From Agarophyton chilense (lineage: Eukaryota; Rhodophyta; Florideophyceae; Gracilariales; Gracilariaceae): a stretch of DNA of 64,000 bases. Within the stretch, counting starts at the first letter, position 1, and the number at the start of each line of letters is the position of its first letter. This document shows, in pieces, positions 43,000 to 52,656 of this stretch. The notes under the pieces were generated by a model. That model was not told the origin of the DNA and did no database searches. It saw nothing but the letters and a program-made list of their open reading frames with translations. The stretch covers positions 124,001-188,000 of the forward strand of contig JARGXX010000031.1 of NCBI GenBank assembly GCA_030374765.1, written 5' to 3'. Position numbers and translations under genes: made by a program.

Positions 43000-44345
43000 T
43001 TATTGTAAGTTATCTGGTAGCATGTCAGTTTCATAGAATAGAAGTTGGCGTTTTTCTGTTTCACCAGGTTCGGTGACATTCTGTACAACTTCCTTGGCGG
43101 CAGGAAAGCGGAATGGGTGTTTGCGAATATTAAGATATTGACGTTTGGGAGACTGGGAAACGCAGAGAGAAATACCGTCGTGTCAGTAAACGTGTGAAGA
43201 AAAATCGGTGCGATGCGAAGCAGTAAACCTACCGGATCGTTCATAATACCTGGATAATTGTCAAATAAGAGGTACTTAATATTCTGGGTCTTGGATTTAA
43301 CGAAGAAGCTCCAAATTCGACCATAAGGAATGTGTGGCAGTATGTCCCAGGCAAAGAGCAGCTGGGTATCTTCTGCAAAACCTGTTCTCCACCATAAGTC
43401 CGGGGCAAACTGGACATAAGAGAGCCCGGCGAGCTTTTCCTTCGCGCGAGATAGATCGCCTGCATCAGGAGTATTACAGTAGTACTTGAAACCCCACAAC
43501 TCCTTGCCTACCTTGGACACAACTTCTGGCATCCAGTCTAGGTTTCGAGCACAAGACACATCGTACACACAGCGAATCTTGTACTTCTTTAGAAATTTGT
43601 AGAACATAAGGCACACGCGCTCACTTTTGGACGGGCAGGATACCTTGGTCGTACCTTCGGTTTCCTTCGTGTCCTGAAACCACTTCCAGAAATTTTCGCC
43701 GGCGCCAGGATCTGCGCGGTGTTCTGACTTTGAAGGCTGATGGCTAGAGTCACGCGCCGGGGCTGGTCGCTTGGACGCAGCATCTGAGTCGGCATCCTCT
43801 GCATGATCAGCGGCTACCTTCTCCATTTCAGCCAGGGATGGTGAAACATGATGGGCAGGGCGCGAGTGGCGTTTGTGGAGCGGGTGAAACGCTGGCGGGG
43901 GAGAAGTTTCGGCGTCGGCAGCCACGCGAAGCGAATTCGAGGTGGAAGGCGGTATAGTAGAAGAAGAAAGCTTTTGTAGTTCAGCGAGTCTGGCGGTGAT
44001 GGACGACGGCGATACAGCAGCCTTGGCGACAATGTGGGAGTCAGACGTGGGCGGTGGGGAGCGTGGCGGCGGCGCGGACGGCGAAGAAGCGCTTTGCGCA
44101 GGCTCTTGCGGCGGTGCAGCTTGCGATGCGGCGGCGACCGGTGGCGGCGGAGGCACAGCGCCGCGACTGGAGACGGAGGGCTTGGGGACGACGGGCGGGC
44201 GCAACACGACCATCTCATAGCAAAGGAGGAAGAAGAAGAGGGCGGCAGCCAGGGCGCGCGGGGCATTGGAGCGCTGGGAGCGCAGCTTTGCGTAGCGACG
44301 ACGGCGCGAGCGCGCAGAGCTCATGGCGTCAAGGGTGCTCGCCAT
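43000..44345 (-). CDS. Type II membrane protein, methyltransferase-like (two exons)
   Basis: CDS is complement(join(43000..43152,43233..44345)), 421 aa. The N-terminus is a basic stretch plus one membrane anchor (about residues 31-46), followed by a Pro/Ser-rich stem of about 180 residues, the layout of Golgi enzymes. The C-terminal domain starts near residue 230. 'VYDVSCARNLDWMPEV' resembles SAM motif I, 'WGFKYYCNT' follows, and 'NIKYLLFDNYPGIMNDP' resembles the late strand. The 80-nt phase-0 intron (GTAGGT to TTCCCAG) then gives 'RKHPFRFPAAKEVV' and 'RQLLFYETDMLP', matching how such methyltransferase-like proteins end ('..PF.lP.p..ll.Y..d.l'). Unspliced reading yields an unrelated tail running to 42942. 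A possible glycan O-methyltransferase; substrate unknown. Confidence 0.7.
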
Positions 44346-44455
44346 GAGACTGTTTCGCGCGCGACGGTGCTGGGGCGCGCTAACATGCGCATTGCGGTGA
44401 TGACGGCGCGCAATTCATGTGCGCGCCGTGCTGCGTTGGGAGAGGGGCGTTGCAA

Positions 44456-44971
44456 TTATGAAGTGGCGGGGCGGGCTATTGTGGTGTGTGTGCGCTTCAC
44501 GCGTGCGCCGTGCGCTCCTGTAGACTGGCTTTCAGCAGAGAGGGGGAGGGAACGGGTGGGAAGGTGACGGCGAGAGCGGCGACCGATCGGCGGAGGCGGA
44601 AATGTGAGCAGTTCCGACGCATCAGTGTACATGATGGGGTCAAATACCACATAGACTTGTGGCGGGTGCGGCGGAGGAGGCGGGGCTGTGCCCAGGGCTG
44701 GGCTGCAATACGACCACACTGGCGATGATGCCATCGCAATGCTCTGCCCCAAGAGGAACTTCTGGACAAACCCCACGCCGCATACGTGAACGGATCGCTC
44801 TTTGTTTGATTTGAGACTTCGAAGCTGTCGAAGGGAGAGGGAGAGAGCTATCGTCCTTGAGATGATCGTGCCCTTCGGACTTGGTCCTTGGCGGTGGGGC
44901 TTCGCCACGGCCAACGAGATGGTGCCAAGGAGCGCTTGAACTGTAGCAAACGTTGTCAAATATATTTGCAT
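44456..44971 (-). CDS. Doubtful small ORF with N-terminal hydrophobic segment
   Basis: 171 aa from the ATG at 44971. The first 25 residues are hydrophobic (MQIYLTTFATVQALLGTISL), the middle has an eight-proline patch, and the tail is basic. No domain recognised. It lies inside the divergent promoter region of the methyltransferase-like gene and SLY1, so it may be chance. Confidence 0.2.
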   Translation of the reverse strand: MQIYLTTFATVQALLGTISLAVAKPHRQGPSPKGTIISRTIALSLSLRQLRSLKSNKERSVHVCGVGFVQKFLLGQSIAMASSPVWSYCSPALGTAPPPPPHPPQVYVVFDPIMYTDASELLTFPPPPIGRRSRRHLPTRSLPLSAESQSTGAHGARVKRTHTTIARPATS

Positions 44972-45108
44972 GTTTCGGTACAGATTACGCAAAGTAGAGA
45001 AGGCAGCCGCTCTCTCTTTAGAACCAATCCGCATCTTCCTCTGTTCCCGAGTCTTCCGCAACCAACCGTCTGCCGCGTGCGTCGCGTCACAGCCGCACCC
45101 GCCGCGCC

Positions 45109-47100
45109 ATGGCGCCGTCGCTGCCCGCGGCCGCCGCCTTCGCGCTGCGCCGCGCGCAGCGTCGCGTGCTCAGCCGCCTGCTCTCGCCCCCACAAGCCAT
45201 ACACTGGCAGGTGTTGCTCTGCGATTCCTTCTCACAAACGCTCATCACCACGCTCTTCCCGCCGCCGCTGCTGCGCAAGCACGCCATAACTCTCAGCACG
45301 CTCGTGTCCAACTCGAATTTTCCTATCCCCGACGTCCCCGCGCTGTACATTGTCGCCCCGACCCCGGAGAACATCGCCCTCGTCGCGCAACACCTCGCCC
45401 CGCCCGCGCTTTACCACTCGGCGCGCCTGGCCTTTGTCAGTGCCGCTTCCTCCACTATACTCGCCGCGCTCGCAGCACAGCTTCCCATCCCGTCCCCCAT
45501 TACCTTCTGCGCTGATCTCTACTCGCACTACATCAGCCTCGACAGCGATCTCTTCACGTTGCACATCCCTGATTCGTACGTGCGGCTGACCCCCACCGAT
45601 GCTGAACAAAACTTGTCCGCCCTTCTCGATCGCGTCGTATCCGGACTGTTTTCCGTCCTGCTCACGCTTGGCGTGCTCCCCATCATCCGTGCCCAGCCGG
45701 GCGGCGCTGCTCAAGCCGTGGCTGCCCGTCTGGACGCCAAACTCCGCTCCAGCCTGACGCTCTTCCAATCCCTCTCGCTTTCGAATCGCGCCCTGTCTTT
45801 CCGGAGACCGCTGCTTCTGCTTCTGGATCGCGATATCGATTTTCTGTCCATGCTGCATCACACATGGACTTACCAAGCGCTTGCCCATGATTGCCTGCGT
45901 ATGGATCTTCACACTGTCAAGCTCGATTCTTCTGCGAACGACAAAACAGAGAAAACCGTCTATCAACTGGATAAGGAACACGACCAATTCTGGCGCGCCA
46001 ACGCCGCCGCACCCTTTCCGCAGGTCGCTGAAGCAATTGAGAAGTCCCTAACTCAGTATCGAACTGACGTCGACCAAATCAACCGCAAAGCACCACCTAA
46101 CTCTGCTTCTGAATATCCGGTGCGCACCGATCACCTCGCAAGCGCTATTTCTTCGTTGCCTGAACTATCGAAACGGAAGCAAGACATTGACATTCACACT
46201 AACATTGCTACAGCACTGCTACAAAATATTAACCGCCGCTCACTAGACACCTTTTTCGAGCTTGAGAGCCGCATATTCGCCGAGCAACCAGCCGTTTCTT
46301 CTATCTCCGCTCAGGAGTACAAAGTTACCATTTTGGAGCTGCTCAAAGGGGTTCGCGAAACCGCTACTGGCGAAAAGAGAGGGGAAGGAACAGCGACAGA
46401 TCGCCTTCGTTTATTTCTGATATACTACGCAGTGTTTGGGCAGCATCTATCCGAGACAGACATGGCCGAATTCCGTTCTGTTCTTCAAAATGCGGGTGCT
46501 GATACTTCTTTGATCGCCCATGTAGCCCGTCTCAAAGGCTACAGACATGATCTCGTCAATGAAACCTCCTTAGCTGGTGGCACTATAAATGCGGCAAGAC
46601 TGAAAGGGCTCATGACCAGCGTTGTGAATCGGGGGTATCGCAGTTTTGCGAACGTGGCTCAGAACGCGAAGAAGCTTATTATTAATCAAAAGAAATCTTT
46701 TGCAGTAGCTAATGTGCTCGACATCTTTATGAGTGAGCAGGCGAGGGCTAGAAACGAATCGTTGGCGAGTCAAGTCCTGGACGGATATTTATTGTTTGAC
46801 CCGAAGTTGCTTCCAGTTGCGGAGATTGTACCCCGTGTACAAACGGGTATAGATTTTATGACTGCAGAAGGCCGCCGCCCTTCTTCGAGGCATAACTCGC
46901 ATAGAATGGTTTTCTCAGACGCTATTGTGTTTGTAGTCGGAGGCGGCAATTATGTAGAGTACGACAATTGTATTGAGGCTGTGGGGGCAGCTTCAAATAC
47001 GACCACTCCAAGAAACGTTCTGTATGGCACGACAGAAATCCTGACTGCCGAGGACTATCTACAACAACTGTCTACAGTTGCCAAGAGAGGCGCGGGTTAG
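45109..47100 (+). CDS. SLY1: SLY1, Sec1/Munc18-family ER-Golgi SNARE regulator
   Basis: 663 aa, full length for the family. SM proteins clasp SNARE bundles; SLY1 works with syntaxin-5 type SNAREs in ER-Golgi traffic. Seen: an N-terminal SM domain ('WQVLLCDSFSQTLITTLF'), 'CADLYSHYISLDSDLFTLHI', then the strongly conserved 'RPLLLLLDRDIDFLSMLHHT' and 'WTYQALAHDCLRMDL', 'YQLDKEHDQFWRAN', and 'RLRLFLIYYAVFG' in domain 3. It ends with 'DAIVFVVGGGNYVEY' and 'NVLYGTTEILTAEDYL', typical of SLY1 rather than VPS45 or UNC18. The N-terminal 40 residues are Ala/Arg-rich. No introns. Stops of SLY1 and the convergent GTPase are 95 bp apart. Confidence 0.95.
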   Translation: MAPSLPAAAAFALRRAQRRVLSRLLSPPQAIHWQVLLCDSFSQTLITTLFPPPLLRKHAITLSTLVSNSNFPIPDVPALYIVAPTPENIALVAQHLAPPALYHSARLAFVSAASSTILAALAAQLPIPSPITFCADLYSHYISLDSDLFTLHIPDSYVRLTPTDAEQNLSALLDRVVSGLFSVLLTLGVLPIIRAQPGGAAQAVAARLDAKLRSSLTLFQSLSLSNRALSFRRPLLLLLDRDIDFLSMLHHTWTYQALAHDCLRMDLHTVKLDSSANDKTEKTVYQLDKEHDQFWRANAAAPFPQVAEAIEKSLTQYRTDVDQINRKAPPNSASEYPVRTDHLASAISSLPELSKRKQDIDIHTNIATALLQNINRRSLDTFFELESRIFAEQPAVSSISAQEYKVTILELLKGVRETATGEKRGEGTATDRLRLFLIYYAVFGQHLSETDMAEFRSVLQNAGADTSLIAHVARLKGYRHDLVNETSLAGGTINAARLKGLMTSVVNRGYRSFANVAQNAKKLIINQKKSFAVANVLDIFMSEQARARNESLASQVLDGYLLFDPKLLPVAEIVPRVQTGIDFMTAEGRRPSSRHNSHRMVFSDAIVFVVGGGNYVEYDNCIEAVGAASNTTTPRNVLYGTTEILTAEDYLQQLSTVAKRGAG

Positions 47101-47195
47101 TCTTGGTTAAATGATAAACATTAGGAAGCGCGAAAAAAGTTGGAGCTTCTCCTCTTGGCTAAAATGTGCCACTTATGATTCTTGACATGGGCCAG

Positions 47196-48102
47196 TTATG
47201 AGAAGCCGATCATCATGTGCACGCGGTTGTGCCGTATTGGGAGACGTTGGGATGACGCGGGACTTTTTCGCTTGGCTGACGCAGCGACGTTCTTCAAAAA
47301 CGCCGAAAGCCTCACGTCGCGAGCAGCATTATTGGCATGTAGACGTAAGTGTGGCACGCCTTGGGGCAAGCCTTCTATCTGGTCCGGCTGAGCATCATCC
47401 CTGTCAGCGAGATCAGCCTTCATGCCTATGATGGCGACAGGAACGAGGCTGGTTGCAAGGAACATTCGTTCGGCCTCCCTATCTATAGAAGAATCACTCC
47501 AAATACCGCTCTCATTCAACAGCAAGCGGATTAGCCGCATCAGCAATCTCAGCGCCTCGCCCCCAGCCTGCCACGGGGAGACTGCACCGTGTGAGAAGAA
47601 GGCCTGTCGCCAAAGAAAGCGCAGCTCGTTGATAACACCACGGCTTCGCACGTGAATGTCGCTACCGTCCAATCTACCGCCTGATTCTACGGCCCCGGCA
47701 TCGCCCAAGTGTTCCATAACTTCTGGCACCCAAACGCAGCTTACGGAAGATCGCGTCGCGGGGTCTGATGCGTCATAAACAAATAAAACTGCATCATAAC
47801 GAATGTGAGCAAAAAACAATTTCCGCCCATGTTGGAAATGAGGGCTTCCGGGCAAATCGAAGAATTCTTGCACGTGGTCGTCAACATATCTCACAGAGAT
47901 GCGGCACGGCAGTGGTGGTTTGGAGTAATGGGATGCTCCGCATAGAGCCTGTACTAAAGTCTTTTCATTTCCAGATAAAACATGTCAGCGGACACGCTTT
48001 CTCATACTTCGTTCCGTTCGTGGTGGTGTACAGCAAACTTACAGATTTGCCAACATTGTCGTCTCCGACGACCAGAATCCGAATTGCATGACCATCTCCC
48101 AT
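47196..48102 (-). CDS. RABL3/LIP1-like small GTPase (two exons)
   Basis: CDS is complement(join(47196..47948,48043..48102)), 270 aa. Exon 1 is only 20 codons and carries the whole P-loop: 'IRILVVGDDNVGKS' (Walker A GDDNVGKS, residues 13-20). The intron (47949..48042, 94 nt, GTAAGT to TACAG, phase 0) interrupts right after GKS. Exon 2 gives the G3 motif 'FFDLPGSPHF' (DxPG rather than the usual DxxGQ), 'DAVLFVYDASDP', a long family-specific insert, and the G4-like 'AIIGMKADLAD', where Met replaces the Asn of NKxD. The insert and the altered G3/G4 fit the RABL3/LIP1 group of atypical Ras-like GTPases (cilia or light-input roles elsewhere). No C-terminal prenylation Cys. Confidence 0.85.
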
Positions 48103-48588
48103 GTCTACACATGAGGATATAGATATGAGAAACAATTGTCGTCGTGCTTCAAATTGGGGAGCGTCTAGGGATGATGCACTTCATCCAAGACTTCATCCGT
48201 TCTGTTGAACAAGGTTGTTTGATGTGCAGGGAGAAGAAATGGGGAGTTTGATTCACCTTTCGTAGGTTTGCGACCAATCCAAAAAACTGCGTATGGGAAA
48301 AACAGCAAATGGAATCAACGTTTATCACAGAAGAAAGAATAAATAATCCGAAAACATGTTTTGCATTATTTTTCATGAAAGCCTTCCCACACGGCTTATC
48401 ACCGCCTAGTGGCAGCGGGCCGTGCGCATCGGCGATGAAACAAAAGGCATGCGGAAGTTGCTAGCATACATGAACACGCATAAATTGCTCCTAGCTAGCG
48501 ATAAGAGGGAAAACGTTCTCTTCGAAGCCTCGCTTGTTTTTTGGAAGCAGAAAGAGTTCATCTGCGTTGGCTAACACTGGGGACCGAT
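48103..48588. promoter_or_regulatory. Divergent promoter region of GTPase and SAS10 genes
   Basis: 486 bp between the two ATGs. AT-rich left half; no exact TATA near either start. Confidence 0.4.
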
Positions 48589-50301
48589 ATGGGAAAGAAG
48601 AGCAACAGACCTCTTTTGCGAGGTCCGATATCCCTAGAGGAAGATGCCGAGAATTCGCATCGAGATAAACCCGATTTCGATGAGAATGATGAAGTTGATG
48701 AATTCTTTGAAGACCGTCACCAAGCCATGCTCAAAGATGTTGGTTCAGATGGCTCCGAAGCGGAAGGAGAACCAGAACCTGAGCTTTTGGGCACAGAAGT
48801 CATGAAAGTGCACTCGTCTGAATCTGAGGACTCTGAAGATTCAGGCGAAGAAGATGAAAATATACCCGGTCCTCCCGAAGAAGAGAAAAAAGGCTGGGGT
48901 GCGAGAAGGAAAGACTGGTACGGTGGAGATACGCACGAATTTGAGATAATGGAAGATGACGAGCGCGAAGAAGCCTTACAAGATGAAGAGGAGGAAGCTC
49001 TGCGAATGCAGAGAAAAGCTTTGGAAGGATTGAGGCCGGAAGACTTGCGAGATGAAGACTACAGCGACACAGAGCCAGAGAAGGAGGGAAGCGATGTCGG
49101 GAGCAAATCAATCGAGCTTCCCGCTGCAAGCGGAGACTCAGGGGCAGAGATGATGGACATGGCAGCCCCCGAAGTTCCCGCTCTTGTAAAGGAGATGCTT
49201 CAGAGCCACAAGGCTGTGCAAGCCTTACAAATGAAAGCCAAATCAAATGAGACGCTTCGTGTTTTATACCACTTAAATGCATCCTTTGTCAACAACGTGG
49301 CCTATTATCTATCTCTTCGAACTGATCCGGAGATTCAAGGTATCGTGAACGTGCGAGCTCATCCGGTTCTTCTTCGAATCTTGAGTATTCGTCAATTGTT
49401 GCAGAAAGCGAAAACGTTTTCCATTCCCACCGCTGTGGAAGACAAGAGTGACGAATTGAAGACGAGTGAATCTGGTTCACGAAATGAATATGCCATTGAT
49501 TCCAAGAAGGAAATGAACTCGAAGAGCGAAAAGGAAGAGGAACATACCTTGCGCAAAGGAGAAGGGCTTGAACCCACGCCTGCAGATGCTCAAAACGGGA
49601 AGATGAACGGAGTTCTCGTAAAGAGCAAAAAGAAGACGAAAAAGAGGCGTGGGAAAAAACGTAAGAGCGCAGAACTCTCCATTCATGAGGATGAAGAAAA
49701 GGTGCAAGAACTTTTGACTACAAAACATTCCGGGGCACAAGCTAATGAGGGTGGTGAAAAACGCTCAAAGAAAAAGAAAAAATTGCGGAATGTTGTCAAT
49801 GTTATGGAGTCCCAGCGCAAGAACCAAGAGAGCAAACGCTTTGCTTCTACTGACGAAGACCTCGTACGTCAAGAACAGAAGAAGGTTCAGGGCTCATCGA
49901 ATGCTGCAAAAACGGTAGACGGGCCTGGTACGGTCTTGCAAAGCGATGATGACGACGAGGTGATGCAAAAAATGCTTGCAAAGAAGGCAAAGAAAGTGGC
50001 AAAGAAGGAGCGTAAGGCCGCAGCTGCTCAGCCTCATGTTTACCGCTTCAAGGATAAGACTACTCCTGATGGAAAACGGAAGGCGTCCTCCGAAGTCGTG
50101 AGGAACAAGGGTTTGACAAGATATAGACCGCGGAATAAGAAGACGCCTCGCACGAAGAACCGATTGGCGTATGACAAGGCGGTCAAGAGGAGGAAGGGCG
50201 CTGTGCGTGAATATGTTGGAAAGCCAGGCGTCAGCTATTCGGGAGAAGCTTCTGGTATTAATATGTCAGCACGGAAGGGGTCAAAACTTTCCGAGGTTTG
50301 A
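48589..50301 (+). CDS. SAS10: SAS10/UTP3, small-subunit processome protein
   Basis: 570 aa from the ATG at 48589 (MGKKSNRP..); the frame opens at a TTG 48 bases earlier. A nucleolar factor for 18S rRNA processing. It has acidic N-terminal stretches, 'GWGARRKDWYGGDTHEFE' (the conserved W-G-x-K-x2-D-Y-Y-G motif), and a Glu-rich helix 'EEEEALRMQRKALEGL'. A Sas10/Utp3/C1D domain follows (about residues 195-285: 'VPALVKEMLQSHKAV', 'HPVLLRILSIRQLL'). Then come Lys-rich linkers with nuclear signals, and the C-terminal Sas10 domain (about 490-570: 'KRKASSEVVRNKGLTRYRPR', 'NPR-like KKTPRTKNR', 'GEASGINMSARKGSKLS'). All expected parts are present. Confidence 0.95.
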   Translation: MGKKSNRPLLRGPISLEEDAENSHRDKPDFDENDEVDEFFEDRHQAMLKDVGSDGSEAEGEPEPELLGTEVMKVHSSESEDSEDSGEEDENIPGPPEEEKKGWGARRKDWYGGDTHEFEIMEDDEREEALQDEEEEALRMQRKALEGLRPEDLRDEDYSDTEPEKEGSDVGSKSIELPAASGDSGAEMMDMAAPEVPALVKEMLQSHKAVQALQMKAKSNETLRVLYHLNASFVNNVAYYLSLRTDPEIQGIVNVRAHPVLLRILSIRQLLQKAKTFSIPTAVEDKSDELKTSESGSRNEYAIDSKKEMNSKSEKEEEHTLRKGEGLEPTPADAQNGKMNGVLVKSKKKTKKRRGKKRKSAELSIHEDEEKVQELLTTKHSGAQANEGGEKRSKKKKKLRNVVNVMESQRKNQESKRFASTDEDLVRQEQKKVQGSSNAAKTVDGPGTVLQSDDDDEVMQKMLAKKAKKVAKKERKAAAAQPHVYRFKDKTTPDGKRKASSEVVRNKGLTRYRPRNKKTPRTKNRLAYDKAVKRRKGAVREYVGKPGVSYSGEASGINMSARKGSKLSEV

Positions 50302-50413
50302 ATTCGGTTTGTACAGACGCAAAATGCACTAGCTAGCTAGAAAGAAAAGAAAGCCTTAAACGGGGTAAATGGTTGCACCTCGTCAACCCCTCTTCGTTTT
50401 CTACTAGATCAAG

Positions 50414-52186
50414 TCATGCTGTTGTATACATTTGACCATTCTGGGCTGTGGTTCTGGTTGCTCCTGTTTGTGTTGTGTACTCTGCGACCATTCCGGTACC
50501 AACTTCTCTTTGGGACTGAGCCCACCTCTCCTTCATTGACTTTTGCTCAACGTGATCCCGCAAAACTTGTTTGGCATCCGCAATGCTCAATGTAGCAGAG
50601 CGCGTGCCGTACCCTGCCGCTTGCCATCCTATGACCAGTTTTTCCATTTCTCGACCACTAAAGCCTTCAGTCTGTCTGACAACTTCAGTGAAGAAAGCGT
50701 CCCACGGTTCCTCCGCGGCCATTTTGATTGGAACTATTGGTTTCTTCAAGAGACGGTCTATGTACAGGGTTAGCATATCGCGCCGTTCTTCTGGGCCCGG
50801 CAGGTAGAACGGAACAACGTCGTCAACACGGTCAGCAGCGGCTACATCGAACTCGTGTGGGCGATTTGTGGCCATCATCAACATGAATTTTGTGGTAGGT
50901 TGCCCCGTCCTGTACAGGAAGGCATTCAACGCATTTCGCATTTCCTCAGTCGCACCCGTGGCCGAGCTCCTGGTTCTCAAAAACGCATCAGCCTCATCAA
51001 TAAACAAGAGCAGCCCCTTTCGGGATGTCGATGCCCAATCGAACAGTTTGTGCAGTTCCGTGACAGCGCTGGCGCCGAGAGGCGCCAAATCACCTCCGGT
51101 GAAAATTGCATACTCCAAGCCACTCTCCCTCGCAAGCCCCTTGGCGAAAAGCGTCTTGCCCGTTCCTGGGGGGCCCGCAAGCAAGATATTTCTAAACGGT
51201 GCGTTATGCACCCGGGCGTTCTTAGTAGCGCGTGCAATCCTTTGCAGACGATGCGTGGTGGCGGAAGCAAGCACAACGCCGTGCAAGGCACGCTCCGCGT
51301 CTTGGGTTTGAAAGCGATGCCAAATGTTGCGGGTGGTGGCAATGGGCTCGCGCACGGCAGACAGGGCAGTTATGCGACTGGTGTCTCTGACGAGAGAGGG
51401 CTTTCCGAGACGGGCGGCTATGTATCCTGCGGCGACCGAGGCGGCAGCTCGAGCGAAATAGATGCCTACTGCTGCGGCCGATAAACCGCCGACAACAGTG
51501 GCCACTTTGTCTCGATCAGAGACAAAGGACGAAAGGCCAGCGCCCACACTAGCGGTTGCGGCCTTTATAGCTTCGATGGTAGTCTTTCGAGCTTCCCTGA
51601 GTTCCAGCCTCTTTTGTTGCATGAGGAGATCGTGATTGCGTCTTTGCTGCTCAATTCGGCCTTCAGCCTCTGCCTTGGCCTTTGCGATGTCAGCCTGTTG
51701 GCGAAGGGCGGTTTCGTACTCGAGGGTCTTGCGGCGGATGGCCTCCTGGCGCAGGACGCTTTCCTCGTCCTTCTTTCGCTCCTCGTCCTTGAGGTGGCGC
51801 TGGGCTTGCAACTGCATGCCGAGCACATCCTTCTGGCGCTCCCTGTCGAGCTTGTCGCGGTAGAGCTCCTGGCCCCTGGCATACTCGGCTTGTTTCTCGA
51901 GGGTCTTTCTTTGCTGGTCGCCCTGTATTTCTATGTTCTTTGCGCGTTGCTGCGATTCGAAAGCGCGCAGCTCGGCGGATTTGGCTTCAAGCTCTGTCTG
52001 CTTTGTTCTCTCCTGCTCGCGGACGAGCTCGAGTGCCATGCGCGCATTGGGGGAGGAGTCGATTTCTCGGGCGGCCTTGGCGGCGCGCTCGAGACCGGTG
52101 GGGTCTATGGTGCCGGAGAAGGACTCTGCAGACGAGGGCTTGTTCTGGCCCGAGCCGTGGGCGCCGCCGGAGAGGTTCTTGAACAT
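50414..52186 (-). CDS. ATAD3: ATAD3-type mitochondrial AAA+ ATPase
   Basis: 590 aa from the ATG at 52186 (MFKNLSGG..); the open frame upstream has no other Met. An inner-membrane ATPase that organises mitochondrial nucleoids and membrane contact sites. The N-terminal half is a long, highly charged coiled coil (about 40-205). A hydrophobic region (about 228-258) with small residues is the membrane segment. The AAA+ domain has Walker A GPPGTGKT at 338-345 and Walker B LLLFIDEAD at 392-400. 'MLMMATNRPHEFDVAAADR' and 'FYLPGPEERRDML' follow. Length matches animal and plant ATAD3. It shares a 470-bp divergent promoter with TyrRS. Confidence 0.95.
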   Translation of the reverse strand: MFKNLSGGAHGSGQNKPSSAESFSGTIDPTGLERAAKAAREIDSSPNARMALELVREQERTKQTELEAKSAELRAFESQQRAKNIEIQGDQQRKTLEKQAEYARGQELYRDKLDRERQKDVLGMQLQAQRHLKDEERKKDEESVLRQEAIRRKTLEYETALRQQADIAKAKAEAEGRIEQQRRNHDLLMQQKRLELREARKTTIEAIKAATASVGAGLSSFVSDRDKVATVVGGLSAAAVGIYFARAAASVAAGYIAARLGKPSLVRDTSRITALSAVREPIATTRNIWHRFQTQDAERALHGVVLASATTHRLQRIARATKNARVHNAPFRNILLAGPPGTGKTLFAKGLARESGLEYAIFTGGDLAPLGASAVTELHKLFDWASTSRKGLLLFIDEADAFLRTRSSATGATEEMRNALNAFLYRTGQPTTKFMLMMATNRPHEFDVAAADRVDDVVPFYLPGPEERRDMLTLYIDRLLKKPIVPIKMAAEEPWDAFFTEVVRQTEGFSGREMEKLVIGWQAAGYGTRSATLSIADAKQVLRDHVEQKSMKERWAQSQREVGTGMVAEYTTQTGATRTTAQNGQMYTTA

Positions 52187-52247
52187 TGGGCGCAGCAGCA
52201 ACAGCAGCAAGTAGAGGAGGAGGGGGAGGGGGGAACAATGTGGCGGG

Positions 52248-52280
52248 GACGTGGACGTGGACGTGGACGTGGACGTGGAC
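52248..52280. repeat. Hexanucleotide microsatellite (GACGTG)n
   Basis: Five and a half perfect copies of GACGTG, 60-95 bp upstream of the ATAD3 ATG, probably in its leader or core promoter. Confidence 0.95.
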
Positions 52281-52441
52281 GGGGGGGAGGTGGGGAGTGT
52301 GACTGGACAGAACAGAAGCGTTCGAGTGCGGTGACGTGCTTCCGGTTGATGCGAATGCGGGATCGACTGGATCAAGCGCTTGCTCGCGTCGCGGGCGCGG
52401 CGGGGTAGGGGCGCGTGTTGGGCACGCGAGTGGAACGTGGG

Positions 52442-52510
52442 CACGTGTTCAACGCTGCCACGCGCACACAGTCACGTGTGCTCATGACACGCGTACATTA
52501 TGGCCACGTG
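52442..52510. promoter_or_regulatory. Three CACGTG boxes, spaced 31 and 32 bp
   Basis: CACGTG at 52442-52447, 52473-52478 and 52505-52510, between the ATAD3 and TyrRS starts. Two of them sit in a longer shared context, '(g/c)cacgtgttcaa'. Several ACACGCG words lie among them. CACGTG is the core of bHLH and bZIP sites. Confidence 0.65.
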
Positions 52511-52656
52511 TTCAAGGCGAACACGCGTGCATGGCGAAGGGCATGGTGCCCGCCGTGGCGCGCAAGAAGGGGAGCGATGAAAGTGCGTCGGCGTGGGCAG
52601 CGTCGCGCGCGTGGATCGATATGTGCGCCAGACAGCACAGCGACGCGAGGTAGTTG

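Noticed and set aside
51614-52408. 264-codon plus-strand ORF, Leu/Ala-rich, opposite the ATAD3 coiled coil.
   Set aside because: Antisense of a Glu/Lys/Arg-rich helix yields hydrophobic residues. The ATAD3 frame has clear motifs.
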